NCBI GenBank assembly: GCA_020912385.1
Contig: CP087218.1
Location: 806,001 to 870,000, forward strand
Source of the DNA: Neofusicoccum parvum
Taxonomy: Eukaryota; Ascomycota; Dothideomycetes; Botryosphaeriales; Botryosphaeriaceae
Direction of reading: 5' to 3'
Length of the DNA: 64,000 bases
Shown here: positions 1 to 10,541 of the stretch, piece after piece
How the letters are laid out: the number at the start of each line of letters is the position of its first letter
How positions within the stretch are numbered: the first letter of the stretch is position 1
Translations under genes and position numbers: made by a program
The notes under the pieces: model-generated
The model's input: only the letters and a program-made list of their open reading frames with translations
Databases searched by the model: none
What the model was told of the DNA's origin: nothing

Positions 1-553
1 ACGGTGCTGTCGATGACGAAGTACGGGAAGTAGTTGGTCTCGGTCGGGTCGTCGTCGTTGATGATCTCGATGGTGTAGTCGGAGCCGCGGACCACGTCCG
101 ACGGCACCGCCCACGTGTACGAGCCCGAGTTGTCGATCTTCTCTGCGCGGTGGGTTAGCGATCGGGTTGCGCGGTCAAGAGCTTGGGTGGCGCGGAGCGT
201 CGCGCGGGGGGCTTGCGCGACGCTGCTGCGCGGGGCGGCGGCGGCGACGTACCGGCAATGGGCGAGCCCTCCTTGAGGTCGTTGCTGGCGCCGGAGCGGA
301 GGACCAGCGTCACGGTCTTGCCGGCCGTGGGGTCCCACTTGAGGTCGACGCTCTTGCCGGCGACGGGAGAGAAGCCCCTGCGAGGAGGTGTTAGCGCAAC
401 TGTAGGCGCAAAAGGGTCGGTTGCGCGCCGGCGCGCAAAGGCCGAAGCAGGTAGATGGATCGACTTACTCGGTAGGGACAATGAAGGCGTTCTCGGCGGC
501 GGAGGCCAGGGCGGCGAAGCCGGCGATGACAACGGAGGTGAAAGTGTACTTCA
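1..553 (-). CDS. Kre9/Knh1-like GPI-family cell-wall protein, C-terminal part outside window
   Basis: Three exons are visible, 553-469, 377-253 and 142-1, and the reading frame continues past the left edge. The start ATG opens a secretory signal peptide (MKYTFTSVVIAGFAALASA). The mature N terminus then carries the Kre9/Knh1-like immunoglobulin-like domain: a VDLKWDPTAGKTVTLVLRSG strand pair, a short loop, then SGSYTWAVPSDV and DYTIEIIND, the family's hallmark order. Family members are secreted, usually GPI-anchored, Ser/Thr-rich proteins of the cell wall or plasma membrane, and the yeast namesakes affect beta-1,6-glucan. Donors GTAAGT and GTACGT and acceptors CGCAG keep the frame. The Ser/Thr stalk and GPI signal expected downstream are not in the window. 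The gene at 3559-4381 is a paralogue on the same strand. Confidence in the family is high; the role is inferred. Confidence 0.82.
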
Positions 554-3500
554 TGTTGACGGTGGAGGATGTGTTGTTTGGGTGGAGGATGTGCGAGGCA
601 ACAGGTTGTTGATCAAGAGGCGACACTGGAGTACAGGCACGCGCGCAGGGCTATGATGTCGACAGGAACGCAGGGAACGAGGGCAGAGTCACACTAACAA
701 AAGTGTTACCGAAAGAGTGGTTGCTGGCTCTGGTTGATTAAAGAGGGACGTTGCTGCTAGGGCTTGTTGTATAAATGAAGGACGAACGGTCAGGTATTAA
801 CCAACAGACAGCGACGTGCAAGGCAGCAACCAGGAAAAGGAAGAGCTCGCCGGGAACGCGGGCAGCGATGGGTCTATATCCACGCTCCGCGGTGTGCCCA
901 GCCGCGGTCCCGCTGGCTTCCAGATCGTCCGCATGGATTAAAATTGGATTTACAGATAACGTCCGTCCGGCGGGGCGGTCCTGCTTTCAGCGTAGCGTGA
1001 ATATAATGAGATTTTGCGGCGCCATACACCGCCGCCATTTGCCTCATGAAGAAGCCGCTCAAGCATTCCCGCCAACGTGCCGAGTCGCCTAACACGATGC
1101 GCCGCCGTTTCTGAAGTCGCGCGTGCTGTCCTGCGAATAAAGGGGGAGTGCTGCCCAGCAAGGAAGAATCCAAGGTGCACACAAGGCGGCGGCGCGAGCA
1201 ACAACGCCGCCTCGCCAATCATGGAGAATCGCCCTCGTGCAGGCGGCTGCCGTGGCTGAGCGAGGAAGCTGAGCTCCGTTATTGCGGCCCTGCTGCGCTC
1301 TCCTATTACACGCCACTCCCCACCCTGCGCACACCGGCGGGCGCTTAACTCCAGACCGATGGACTGACGGCGCTGGTGGTTTGCTTGTTCCAGCCCGCCC
1401 AACCCGCAAAAGGGGGTGTGCGCTCAGATTATTGCGTGCGGCACAGATGCGCCGGCTTTCAGCAGCAAATCCGCCGCGGGCCTCGCTCCCCAGGCAAAGA
1501 CTGGCTCGCTTGGGCCAGGCCGTCCAGCCTAGCTGGTTCGGTCGTTAATCTTGGCTATATCCGCGCCGTACCTGCCTTAGCGCCGCGCCGGCGCCGAGGC
1601 CGCCCTCCTCGCGCGGGAAACGGGGAGAGGCTGCGGAGTCATGAGAGATGAAGAGCTGCTCGCCGTCTCGTGCGGATGTCGGCAGGACGACGAGAGAGTC
1701 AGGACGGGCTGGACGAACCTCGCTACATCTCACCGGCGATACGAAGCGAAGGCACCGCGGCCCGGGTCAGAGGGAGGTGGGTGGGGAGGCAGGTCCTGAG
1801 CTCATCAGCGCTCATCGCTCATCGCTCGCCCGCTCGTCCGCTCGTCCGCTCTGCTGCTCCCTTCTCCAGATCGTCGAGCCTCCCATCACTGCTTTTCCCA
1901 CCCCTTCGTCGCAACGACGGATGACGCCATTTGCGCGGCGGGACGGGACTCGACGACGCCCTGCGCATCAATCGACCGCCACGCATCTGCGCCCCTCCCC
2001 CCGGGGGGTCGTATCGCGCGCGCGCACTCCCGCTCTGCGATTGCGATTGCGATGATTGCCGCCGCCAATCCTCCGCACGCGAAACGGCCCTCCCTCGTAT
2101 CGCTGCTCGATAAAGGTGGCAGGTTCCGCAGCAGGCACGCGACACGAGATCGGGGTCTGCGTCTGCGTCTGCACCCCTCTCTCCGCCCACGGAGGAGGCA
2201 AAAGAGAATGATCAGCACGCGCGCGTCAATCTGGGGTAAATGCTGCAGCAGAAGCCCGCGCGGGTTTGCATCATCATGATGCCGCAAGAGCGAGGGTCGG
2301 GATCCCACGATCGAGGGCGGCGGCCGATTCAATCAGAGATCGCGGAGGGTGAAGATCTGACATTCTTTTTAGGGTGTGCTCGCGTGCGGGCGGGGCCGCC
2401 GCAGGTGCAGGCGGGCGCAGATGCAGGGCAGAAGGCAGAGAAGAATGTGTGGAGCGCATTGCGCTTTGCAGCTGCAGACCGAGGCCGGGTCGGGTCGGGG
2501 CTGAGGTAAGGACGCACATCTTCAGCGAGCGGCAGAAGAGAATGGGAAGGATGCGTCATTCGTGCTCCCACACGAGGCACGCAAGGCATCGGCGGCGCCA
2601 GCATCGCACCGCAGGCCCGGAACGGCGGCCGTCAAGGGTCTGGCCCGAGAGAGATGGCGGCTTTGTGCCGCATGTGTGCATGTTGACGACGTGCAGACCA
2701 ATTTAGGGACGCCGACACACACAAGGCACGCGTGAGGTTGGTAGGCCTCCATCGATTATAACACCGCAACGCTTTCAGGTGTCTGGACCCTAATGCGGTA
2801 TCGAATCCGTGAAAGGAGATGCCTAAAGGCGGATCTAGGTGGAGATGGTGTTCTTATAAGGAGCGTGCGCTATATTGTAGCTGTTTACAACTGTTCTTAG
2901 TGGCGTAAAAGATGCATTATTGCAAGGATGTAAAGAGGGATGGTCAAAGATAGTCCTGTTGAGGCATGCCTATACTCGCACGGGGCTCAGTGACCGGTAA
3001 TATCGAATCGTCTAGTATGGCGTTGTGTCGATATTCGAAGTGATTGATGCGCCGGGAAGGGCATTTCCTTCCGCGCTCGACATCCCTTCTCCATCTGAAT
3101 TCAGGCCATTGATCAACAGATGCAAGAAGACGGCGTATGCGGCGAATGCAACGTAACACGCATTGGCAGCTACGATGAAACAGGATGGTCGCACAAGGTG
3201 GCGAGATTTCACAGATACCCAGAATCAAGGATCAAGGAAGCAAGGGAAATGTGTTTCTTGTTTCGTAGCTCAGTCGAATGTTTTGATTACTAGCAACGAC
3301 GTGAGGCGAACGCTTTGGGGCGTGTCGCAGAAAAGTAGAAATTATACATGAGGGGTCAGTCTGGCGTGGAGGGCATCCGGTTTTCCGAACCGATGATGAC
3401 CCAACACCCCGCCCTGAGTAGTAGACCTAGCCATTGTCTGTCTCGATTTCGTGAAAAGTGCAAGTACATCGTAAAATTAATAGCATGTGAAGCCATTCGC

Positions 3501-3558
3501 CATGAAATGCTCAGATACTCCCCTGCCAGTCGCGCGCGCACTGAATAGTGGCAGCCGC
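554..3558. other. Intergenic, no gene seen
   Basis: About 3 kb of GC-rich sequence. Several overlapping open frames occur on both strands, but they are rich in Arg, Pro and Ala, lack family motifs and splice logic, and contradict one another. Around 1810-1860 there is an imperfect CGCTCATCG/CGCTCGTCC tandem. The left end should contain the promoter of the first Kre9-like gene and the right end the 3' UTR of the second. Confidence 0.5.
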
Positions 3559-4381
3559 CTAGTTGAGGAAGACAATGGCAGCGACGGCGCCGAAGATGAG
3601 CGCGATCGGGCTGGCAATGCTGGGCATGGCAGCACCCGAGGTGGGCGCGCTGCCGGTGGAGCTGGCAGTCGAGGAGCCGCCAGTGGAGCTGGAGCCGCTC
3701 GAGCCGGAAGTGGTGGAGGTGGCAGTCGAGGTGCGCAGAGTAGTGCTGTTGGACGCCGGGGTGGCGGTCGAGTTGCTGCTGGTGATGGTGGCGTTCGCGG
3801 CGCTGGTGATAGAAGCCAGAGTCGAGTTGGCGGCCGAGATCAGCGAGGACAGCGACGCGGCAGCGGAAGAGAGGGAAGCGCTGGCAGTGATGGTCGAGCT
3901 CTCAGTGGAGCTGCCGGACGCGCTGGCAGAGGCAGAGGCAGAGGCAGAGGCAGAAGAGGAGCTGGCCGAGGAGCTGGCAGCGGCGCCACCGCTGAGCGAG
4001 AAGGGGCCGTAGTAGTTGGAGGAGGTGCCCTGCTGGATCTCAAGAGCATAGTCGTCATCCGATTCCAGACTCTGGGAAACGCTCCACTCGTAGGAGCCGC
4101 CGGTGGCAGAGTCTGAACGTGTCTTGTTAGCACGCGACCAGGCTGCGGCGATTGTGCAGGCACTTACCGGTCAGAGTAGCGACGGTCTGCAGGTCATTGG
4201 GGTCACCCTTGCGGAGGAGAAGAGCGACGGGCTGGCCGACGGGCGCAGCGTACTCAATGGTGTAGGTCTGGCCGGCGGTGACGGAGGTCGGCGCACTGGT
4301 GATGCCCAGGGCCGGGGCAGTCTGGGCGACGACGCTGGAAGCGAGGGCGAAAGCGCCAACGATGGACTGGAAGAAGCGCAT
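3559..4381 (-). CDS. Kre9/Knh1-like GPI-anchored Ser/Ala-rich cell-wall protein
   Basis: Two exons, 4381-4168 and 4112-3559, joined by a 55-nt intron (GTAAGT...TTCAG). The protein has a signal peptide ending near SSVVAQ and a Kre9/Knh1-like domain (APTSVTAGQTYTIEYAA, VALLLRKGDPNDLQ, GGSYEWSVSQSL, DDYALEIQQG). A Ser/Ala/Thr-rich stalk of roughly 100 residues follows. It ends in a hydrophobic tail (SPIALIFGAVAAIVFLN) preceded by small residues, the usual form of a GPI-attachment signal. The product is therefore expected at the plasma membrane or cross-linked into the wall. It is a same-strand paralogue of the gene at 1-553, sharing domain layout and intron positions. Part of the stalk is encoded by a perfect hexanucleotide repeat, so its length may vary between strains. 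Confidence 0.87.
3925..3954. repeat. (GGCAGA)5 coding microsatellite
   Basis: Five perfect GGCAGA units lie inside the Ser/Ala stalk of the Kre9-like gene. Read on the minus strand they encode alternating Ser-Ala. Because the unit is six bases long, copy-number change would lengthen or shorten the stalk without a frameshift. Confidence 0.85.
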
Positions 4382-5890
4382 GGTGGATGTTGTGGTGTTC
4401 GTGAGGACGGGAAGTGAAGGCGGCGGGTGGTATTAAAAGTGCGTGGGTGAGAGCAGCGGAGCGGCAGACACGACGTCAACGAGAGAGACGGGCAGTGTGT
4501 TTACGCTGGTGGTGTTGTCTGAGGAAAGAACGGAGGCGGTGCGGAGGCGGAGGATTTCAGCGGACACGGCGGTAGAAGAATGCGTGCGGAATGGAGACAG
4601 GTCAAGGCCAAGGAAATTTCTTCTAATGAGCATGACCAGGCGATTCAGCCAACAGCGCTCGAGGAGCCCGGCGTGGTCGGGCTGGACCCAATGGCGGGAG
4701 CTGGAGGATCGCCAGCCAGCCGTCCCCAGGCGGAGCACAACTGCCAGCACGGTGGCTAGCAGGGATGCCGCCTTACTCACTTAAGGTTGCATTTAGCCTC
4801 CCGCGGGGAAAAGGGGCCAATCCTGCCAATCCTGCCACGCTGGGTAGCAACGCCGCGGGTGCGAGAGGCCCGGCCACAGTGCGTGCTCAGCCGCGGCGGC
4901 GACTGCGCGTCACCAGCGGCCGTCAAGCGCCGCTGGCAGCAGCAGCGAGCCCGCTGCCGGCACAGTGGCGCTGTGGCCGCGGCGCTGGAGGGCGTGCAAT
5001 TTCCGGGCGCCGCCTGCGCATTCGCCCACGCTCCATAATGCCACCGTTGGGGTCGGGATCAGCCTGGCGCCAGCTCGTGTTTGCCGGCGACTCGCGATCC
5101 TGCGAGCGCTGGGCCGCTGCCCCAGTGCCGACCGCGTGCGCTCGGGCGCGAGGGCAGACAGTTCCCGCGGTGGCCGTCCGCGGTCGGCAGCCACGGCGGC
5201 GCTGCGCTGGCCGCAGGCGTGAGGTCACCGCACCGCACCACTGCTCCTTTCGCTTGCCCAGTGCCCATTGCCCACTGCCCATTGCCCGCGGCTGCTCCCC
5301 GGGTCAGGCGTGCATCGCGCATGCTTCTGCCTGCCTTGTGCGACGCGATCATGCAGAGCATGCGGAGATTGCTTCGATAGTGTGCTTAGTCCGCCTGTTC
5401 CTTGCAGCCCCCAAGCCAAAATGGAAACACCAACGAGCCAATTTTTAGCCTCAAAGTCACCTGAGCCAGCGCCTGTCCATCGCTCAGACATTCCATCTTC
5501 CTACGCATGGAAAAAGCCCGCTCAGGTCTCTCAATCCTCCTGCCTGCTTCACGATCCCGCCATCGCCGCCCTTTCCTTTTGAGCAGACGCAGTAAAATGC
5601 CCATCCCGCGTGAAACCCGCCACCACGGCCGCCATCGCCGTCGCCGTCACCGTCACGCCAGCCGGCAAGCTTTCGTCGCCATCCTTGAGGCCGCCACCTC
5701 CATCAAACGATAGCCTCAGAGTTTCGACTTTCGCCCCCCAATTCCTCAAGCGCGTTTCAGCGCAATCCGCACCAAACAAGTCGTCATAGTTTTCCCATCC
5801 CATCCAGCCCTCTCCGCTCCCCGTCCACAGCTCCCCCGCCCGAATCGCACCACCAAAGCAATCCTCCCACAACCCTCCCTCCCCCCACCA
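4382..5890. other. Intergenic, promoter side of the Kre9-like gene
   Basis: About 1.5 kb with no convincing gene. Positions 4382-4440 form the pyrimidine-rich leader of the minus-strand Kre9-like gene. Positions 5250-5290 carry a small direct repeat of a CCCATTGCCCACTGCC type. Open frames here are short and compositionally biased. Confidence 0.45.
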
Positions 5891-6589
5891 TCACAGCTCC
5901 CCCAGCCACGCCGTCGCCCGCGCCGTCCCCTCGCACAGCTCCTCCCCCTCCTCGTCGCGCGCCGCGACCCGGCCCTCCAGCGCGCGCAGCCGCGCCCGCA
6001 GGCTCGCCGTCGACAGCTCGATCATCTGCGGCCCGGCCGCCGGCGCCCGCTCCAGCGCCGCCAGCAGCGCCGCCGCCTCGCCCAGCCGCGCCCGCGCCTG
6101 CGCATGCGCCGAGCCCCCCGCCGCCGCTGCCTGCCGCTCCGCCAGCGAGAAGAGCGTGTGGCACCGGATCATGGCCGGCAGGAAGTCGTCGCGCGAGAGG
6201 GGGGGCGTGGGCGGTTGTTGTTGGTCTTGCGGGCGCGGGTCGCGGATGATGGTGCGGCGCTTTTCTTGGAGGCGCGGTGCAGGCGGCGCGGGGTGGGTGG
6301 GTGTGGCTGGCTGCGGCGGCGGGCCGATGGTCGGGTCGAAGGCGGGGAAGGGTTCGAGAGGGGACTGCGGGCGGCGGAGGGCTGGCGGCGCGGCGGGCGA
6401 TACGAGCGCGGGGGCGTGGTGGTGGGAGACGAGGCTCAGTCGCTTGATTTGCGGCATTTGTGCGGGAGGCGGCGTGTTGGAGGTTATCTCGTGCGGTAGT
6501 AGTGGCGCGCTGTCGTCATCGTCGTCGTCCATGACAGAGCTGCTTGAGCTCTGCGTGGTGGTTTGTGCTAGTGAGAGAGTGGCCGTCAT
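5891..6589 (-). CDS. Hypothetical proline-rich protein with C-terminal helical segment
   Basis: A single open frame of 232 residues. I do not recognise the family. The N-terminal half is low-complexity: a Ser run, six consecutive Asp near residue 21, then Pro/Ala-rich stretches with KRLSLVSHHH and EKRRTIIRDPRP. The C-terminal part, from about residue 130, looks folded: PAMIRCHTLFSLAERQAAAA leads into Ala/Leu/Arg-rich amphipathic helices to the end (ATAWLGEL). The start was chosen as the first ATG of the frame. A possible acceptor (GTGCAG) lies just upstream, so a 5' UTR intron is possible. Third-position GC is very high in the helical part, which helps separate it from the antisense frames. 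Nuclear or cytosolic location cannot be told apart. Confidence 0.6.
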   Translation of the reverse strand: MTATLSLAQTTTQSSSSSVMDDDDDDSAPLLPHEITSNTPPPAQMPQIKRLSLVSHHHAPALVSPAAPPALRRPQSPLEPFPAFDPTIGPPPQPATPTHPAPPAPRLQEKRRTIIRDPRPQDQQQPPTPPLSRDDFLPAMIRCHTLFSLAERQAAAAGGSAHAQARARLGEAAALLAALERAPAAGPQMIELSTASLRARLRALEGRVAARDEEGEELCEGTARATAWLGEL

Positions 6590-7115
6590 GTCAAGACCGA
6601 GTGAGGCTGCACGGCGATGTTAGATGCCGCAGCGACGAGGTGAGCAAGAATGCGGTCTCAAACGCTTGTGCAGGAGCACCGTGAAGTGACGGAAGGAGGA
6701 TTATATCTTGGACAGCGGCAAGAACGCAAAGAGCATGGCAGGCAACGTGCGGCTTTTGAGACTGGTTCATGTGCCCTTTTATCAAATGGATCCTTCTACG
6801 GAGTGCTTCTCCATTCACGTAAGGCTCTGGGTTCGGAAGTTTGCCTGCCTTGAAACAAGGCAAGGATAGCGAGACATTTTACGCGGAACCTTCGATTCTT
6901 AGCAGCCGCAGACTATAAGTGTATACGTCTTCATGTCTTGCCTTTTTTTCCCTTTCTTTTTTCGCATTTGTATGGAATATTTTAATTCATCTATACGTAC
7001 TGAAGGGTCGTCGTGCGACTGGCGAACACCAACTCCAAGCGCAGCAGATACCCAAACGTCAGGCAAGAGACGAGAGGAGAAACCGGAAAACCGGCCACAT
7101 CTTCCAGACGGCCTT
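6590..7115. other. Intergenic, between two minus-strand genes
   Basis: About 0.5 kb holding the promoter of the proline-rich gene and the 3' UTR of the SET-domain gene. A T-rich stretch at 6936-6965 is the only notable feature. No gene seen. Confidence 0.5.
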
Positions 7116-8706
7116 TCAAAACGGCAGCTTCTCCCCAACCTTCCTCAAAATAACCCACTGCTCCTCAATCCTCGTCTTCATCCCCGCCAACGCCGCATCA
7201 TCACCTCTCGTCATGTCCACCCTGATCTGCTCAAACTTCTCCATGACCATTTTCGCGAACGCGCTCGCCCCACCATGGCTCGCAGGCACATTCGCCACCG
7301 TCTCGACCAGCACGCCAAACAGCACGACGCCCAGGTTGAGCTTCGCGAACTCGGTCCCCAGAGCCTTAGCCAGCGCCTCGTGGTGGTCCTGGGCGACGAC
7401 CAGCGTCAGCATGGCCAGGCTCCACTTGTGCACGACGCGCAGCGGGTGGTGCGGCTGCGGGTACAGCAGCGGGTCGACGTCGAAGTAGCGGCGCACGGCG
7501 TGCATCCAGGCGTCGACGAAGCGGCCGGCGTACAGGCAGCCGACGATGTACTCGTCGCGCATGGCCGCGTACGGCTGGCGGTCGGCCGGGTACACGCCCG
7601 TGTCGGCGCAGAACTCGAGGCCCTGCTCGACCGGCGCCAGGTCCTGCACGTACTGCGACCCGCCGCGCGCCTGCTCCAGCTTCGCGAACGCCGTGCCCTC
7701 GATGCCGCCCGGCTTGGCGACTTGCAGGTCCGACGTGCTGGGCAGCCAGCGGTCTTCGCGCAGGCTGGCGCCGTGCGCGCATTTGGTGCAGGCGCAGGCG
7801 AAGTGGTAGCGCTGGCGGAGCTCGGTTTGGCGGCGTTCGAAGGGGTTGGTGGGGTCGACGTAGGAGATGCTGATCTCCTCGTCTTTGGCGATGGGGTTGA
7901 GTGCGCGGTAGGAGAGCTGCGCGCCGTCCATGATGACGAAGGCGTTGGGGTCGCAGGAGTGGTTGGCGCTGCATGCGAGCGGGTCGAAGGAGATGCCCAG
8001 GGGCTCGAGAGCGCTGCCGATGAGGGTCAGGCTGTTTGTCAAGATCTGTGCCTGTCAGACGGTCGCTTGGAGGGTATGGATGGCTTGATCTCGTACTCTT
8101 GCGTAGATGCCCGAAGCGATGTTCGCACTGAACATGTCCTCGGCTTTGGAATACTTGAGTGCCCCCATGGCCAACACTGCATGCCTCTCCCAATCGGGAT
8201 CCACACGTAGCTCGTCAAGATGGGAAGGCAGTCCCTGCAGAGCCTCCCAGTCTGCGTCCGAGATGAGGCCATTCTTCCTCATGGTCAGGATCTGGATCAC
8301 AGCCCGCACGGCGTTTGGGAGCTGCCTCTCTGGGCCCAGAACCTTGAGCACCGGGCACTCGAACTTGTGGTGGCGCTTCCATGACTGGCTCTGGCATGTC
8401 TACGGCAAATATTAGCGGACTGCCCGCGCGGCTTCAGAGATTTTCCAGGTAGGTATTCACCCTGCCACAGTATTTCACCGTGCGGCAGCCAGTGCACGCC
8501 TTCAGATCAAGCTGGTTGTTGGTGGCGCCGAAGCCGGTCGACGCAAAGCAGTTGGCGCAGCAGCTGTCAAGGCTGACGTTGTCCAGGACCGTGATGAGAG
8601 GCCGCTTGAGTGAGAAGATTGACTCGCCTGCCGGAATGTCCTGTGTGGCGAAGAGACCATTGCCGGCGATGGGCGACTTCTTCTTGTATGCTTTGCTTTC
8701 TGCCAT
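7116..8706 (-). CDS. SET and MYND domain protein (SMYD-like lysine methyltransferase)
   Basis: Three exons, 8706-8461, 8399-8097 and 8045-7116, give 492 residues. The order is that of SMYD proteins. First comes an N-SET segment (SPIAGNGLFATQDIPAGESIF). A MYND zinc finger follows at about 48-97, with CANC, CTGC, YCGR, CQSQSWKRHHKFEC across intron 1. Then comes the catalytic SET core, NHSCDPNAF at about 211-219 and the closing Tyr of ISYVD near 245. A post-SET cysteine cluster CACTKC lies at about 267-272, and a helical C-terminal domain completes the protein. Such enzymes methylate lysine on histones or other proteins using S-adenosylmethionine; the substrate here is unknown. Intron 2 (8096-8046, GTACGA...CTGAC...ACAG) is 51 nt, a multiple of three, and carries an in-frame TGA, so retention would truncate the protein just before the SET core. 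Confidence 0.88.
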
Positions 8707-9883
8707 CTCGGACGCCTACACAGCCGATGGCGCTGGATGAGATTTGATGGAGTAGTGTCTGACGTAGGCGGGGCAGCGCGTCGGCGGGTCGCTTCTCGTC
8801 AACGCGTGGTCACGCTGCGTCGGGGGTCTCGGTTGGATGGCACTCGTACTGATGCTGACAGGTTAGGCGAGAGGCCGTAAGAGAACGTGTCGCCATTCTT
8901 GCCGAAGCCCGGGCCAGCGCAGGGACGGCCAATCCCAAGATGTGCTGAAGCTGGTCGATTCCTCGTGCTGCGACGTGCGTCTGCTCCGGTGTTGAGCCGG
9001 CGCATGGGTCTTGCCGCCGACGACACCTCCGCTTCGTCTGCTTTCTCCAACCCACCGTCATCGACTTTGTCCGGGGCTTCCGACGCTCTGAACGACATAG
9101 CCCGGATTCTTGACTGGCACTGGACCCCTGCGATTCAGACAGACAGACTCGACTCCTGAAGCACCAATACCGCTGGTCCTTACGCCTCTTACCTGCTTTT
9201 GTATCGATATGGCATAATAATTCAGAAAGAATGGGGAAACCATCTCTTACACAAGCAACCCGCCAAAATTGCAGCAAAACAATAGTTGGGAGACTCGCTA
9301 GATAATTCCCCAGCGGGAGAGATGTAATCTTCGGCCAGGCTTGACCGCCATTCTTCAAGCTATTATGGGGTCGCATGGTCAAATCTGAACACTGCAAGTC
9401 ACCCTATGTGCATTTTGAACGATGAACATAATATCTCAGGCTACCCAAGGTGGGATACTGAAGAGGGTGCATAGGATCCGAAGCCTCGGCAGATTGCGCT
9501 GCGGGTCGAGAGGTCGATCTACAGGCGGACCTCTTTTCCCTTTTCACCACTTCCTGTCCCAAACAGTCACTCACGCATTTCTCTTTTTCCTTGATAGTCT
9601 CTCGTCTGATACCCTTTCAACAACAAAGAAGTAAGGGTACCCAATGTATCTGTAAACCAGCTCATGGCTGTTCATCCCAACTCTCTCGTTAGCAAGGGCT
9701 TGAGATTGAGCAATCCATCTCTCTTCAATACCCTAAAGCCCTATTCCAGAAATCCCAGTGATCAGCTTACCAATCTCTCTCCCAACCCGCAATCCTTTCC
9801 CGCACCACCTCCCCTCCGCAACTTCCCCTTAGCACAACGCCCCCCGACGGCACACCAACGGAGCCTCGCAACCCCCGCAAACC
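8707..9883. other. Intergenic
   Basis: About 1.2 kb between the start of the SET-domain gene and the end of the acidic protein gene. The part next to 8706 is the promoter of the SET gene. 9660-9880 is C-rich and probably 3' UTR of the next gene. No supported gene on either strand. Confidence 0.5.
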
Positions 9884-10541
9884 TCAGCCCTCAGCGGTCG
9901 GAGAGGAAGCCGGCCGACCGCCACCTTCCTCCCCCTCCCCCTCATCCTCATCCTCGTCGTCATACTCAGCCAGCGCCCTAGCCCGCTCCTCCGCCCTCCT
10001 CTCCGCATCCAGCGCGTAGTAAGCCCGCAGCTCGGCCAGCTCGCCCGGAGACAGCGGGCAATCGACGATGTCGGTTCTGTAAGTGAACGCGCGGGACTCC
10101 GGCACGGCATCGTCGCTGTGGGACACGGCCTCGTCGGCGGCGGCTTCGTTCTCGGCATCCGCGACGGCGGTGGAGTCGGGATCGGCGGGGGCCTCGCTGG
10201 CGACGGCGGCAGCGGTGTCTTTGTCGCCGGGCTCGCTGGTGGTCGGGTGGGCGGCGACGGCTTCTTTGGCGGCCGAGCCGGCGTCGGGCTTCTGGTCAGC
10301 GCTGTTGGTGGTGGTGCCGTCGGTGGGCGCGTTTGGGGTCGGGCTGCGGGCTGGGTCGAGCAGTTTGGCGCGCTTGTTCTCGTTCTCTGCGCTGGGGCTG
10401 GTGGGGCTGGACGGAGCGCTCGGGATGGCGGTGCGCTTGCGGGACGCGGGGCTGTTGCGGTGGTTAGCGTGGATGCCTCGTGGCGTGGCGTGGGGAGGCG
10501 GAGTTGGGTGGGTCGTACTGGTCGTCAGGCTGGTCGGGCAT
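9884..10541 (-). CDS. Hypothetical small acidic protein with basic N terminus
   Basis: I do not recognise the family. The preferred model has two exons, 10541-10519 and 10451-9884, giving 196 residues that start MPDQPDDQ. The 67-nt intron has donor GTACGA, a perfect branch GCTAACC and acceptor CAACAG. The product has a basic, nuclear-signal-like patch (SRKRT, NENKRAKLLDP), a long Ala/Asp/Thr/Pro disordered middle, and a compact C-terminal helix (CPLSPGELAELRAYYALDAE) that runs into RRAEERARALAEYDDEDEDE. The helix plus acidic tail is the only segment that looks folded or interacting. An unspliced frame continues upstream to 10729, but it reads through likely 5' UTR intron sequence (CTGAC, then CATAG near 10576). 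Start and intron are therefore tentative. Confidence 0.55.

Noticed and set aside
4433..4780. 115-codon minus-strand frame with a signal-peptide-like start
   Set aside because: Lies directly upstream of the Kre9-like gene where its promoter must be; no homology or motif beyond the hydrophobic start.
6933..8210. 425-codon plus-strand frame opposite the SET-MYND gene
   Set aside because: The minus strand encodes the conserved MYND and SET motifs; this frame has none.
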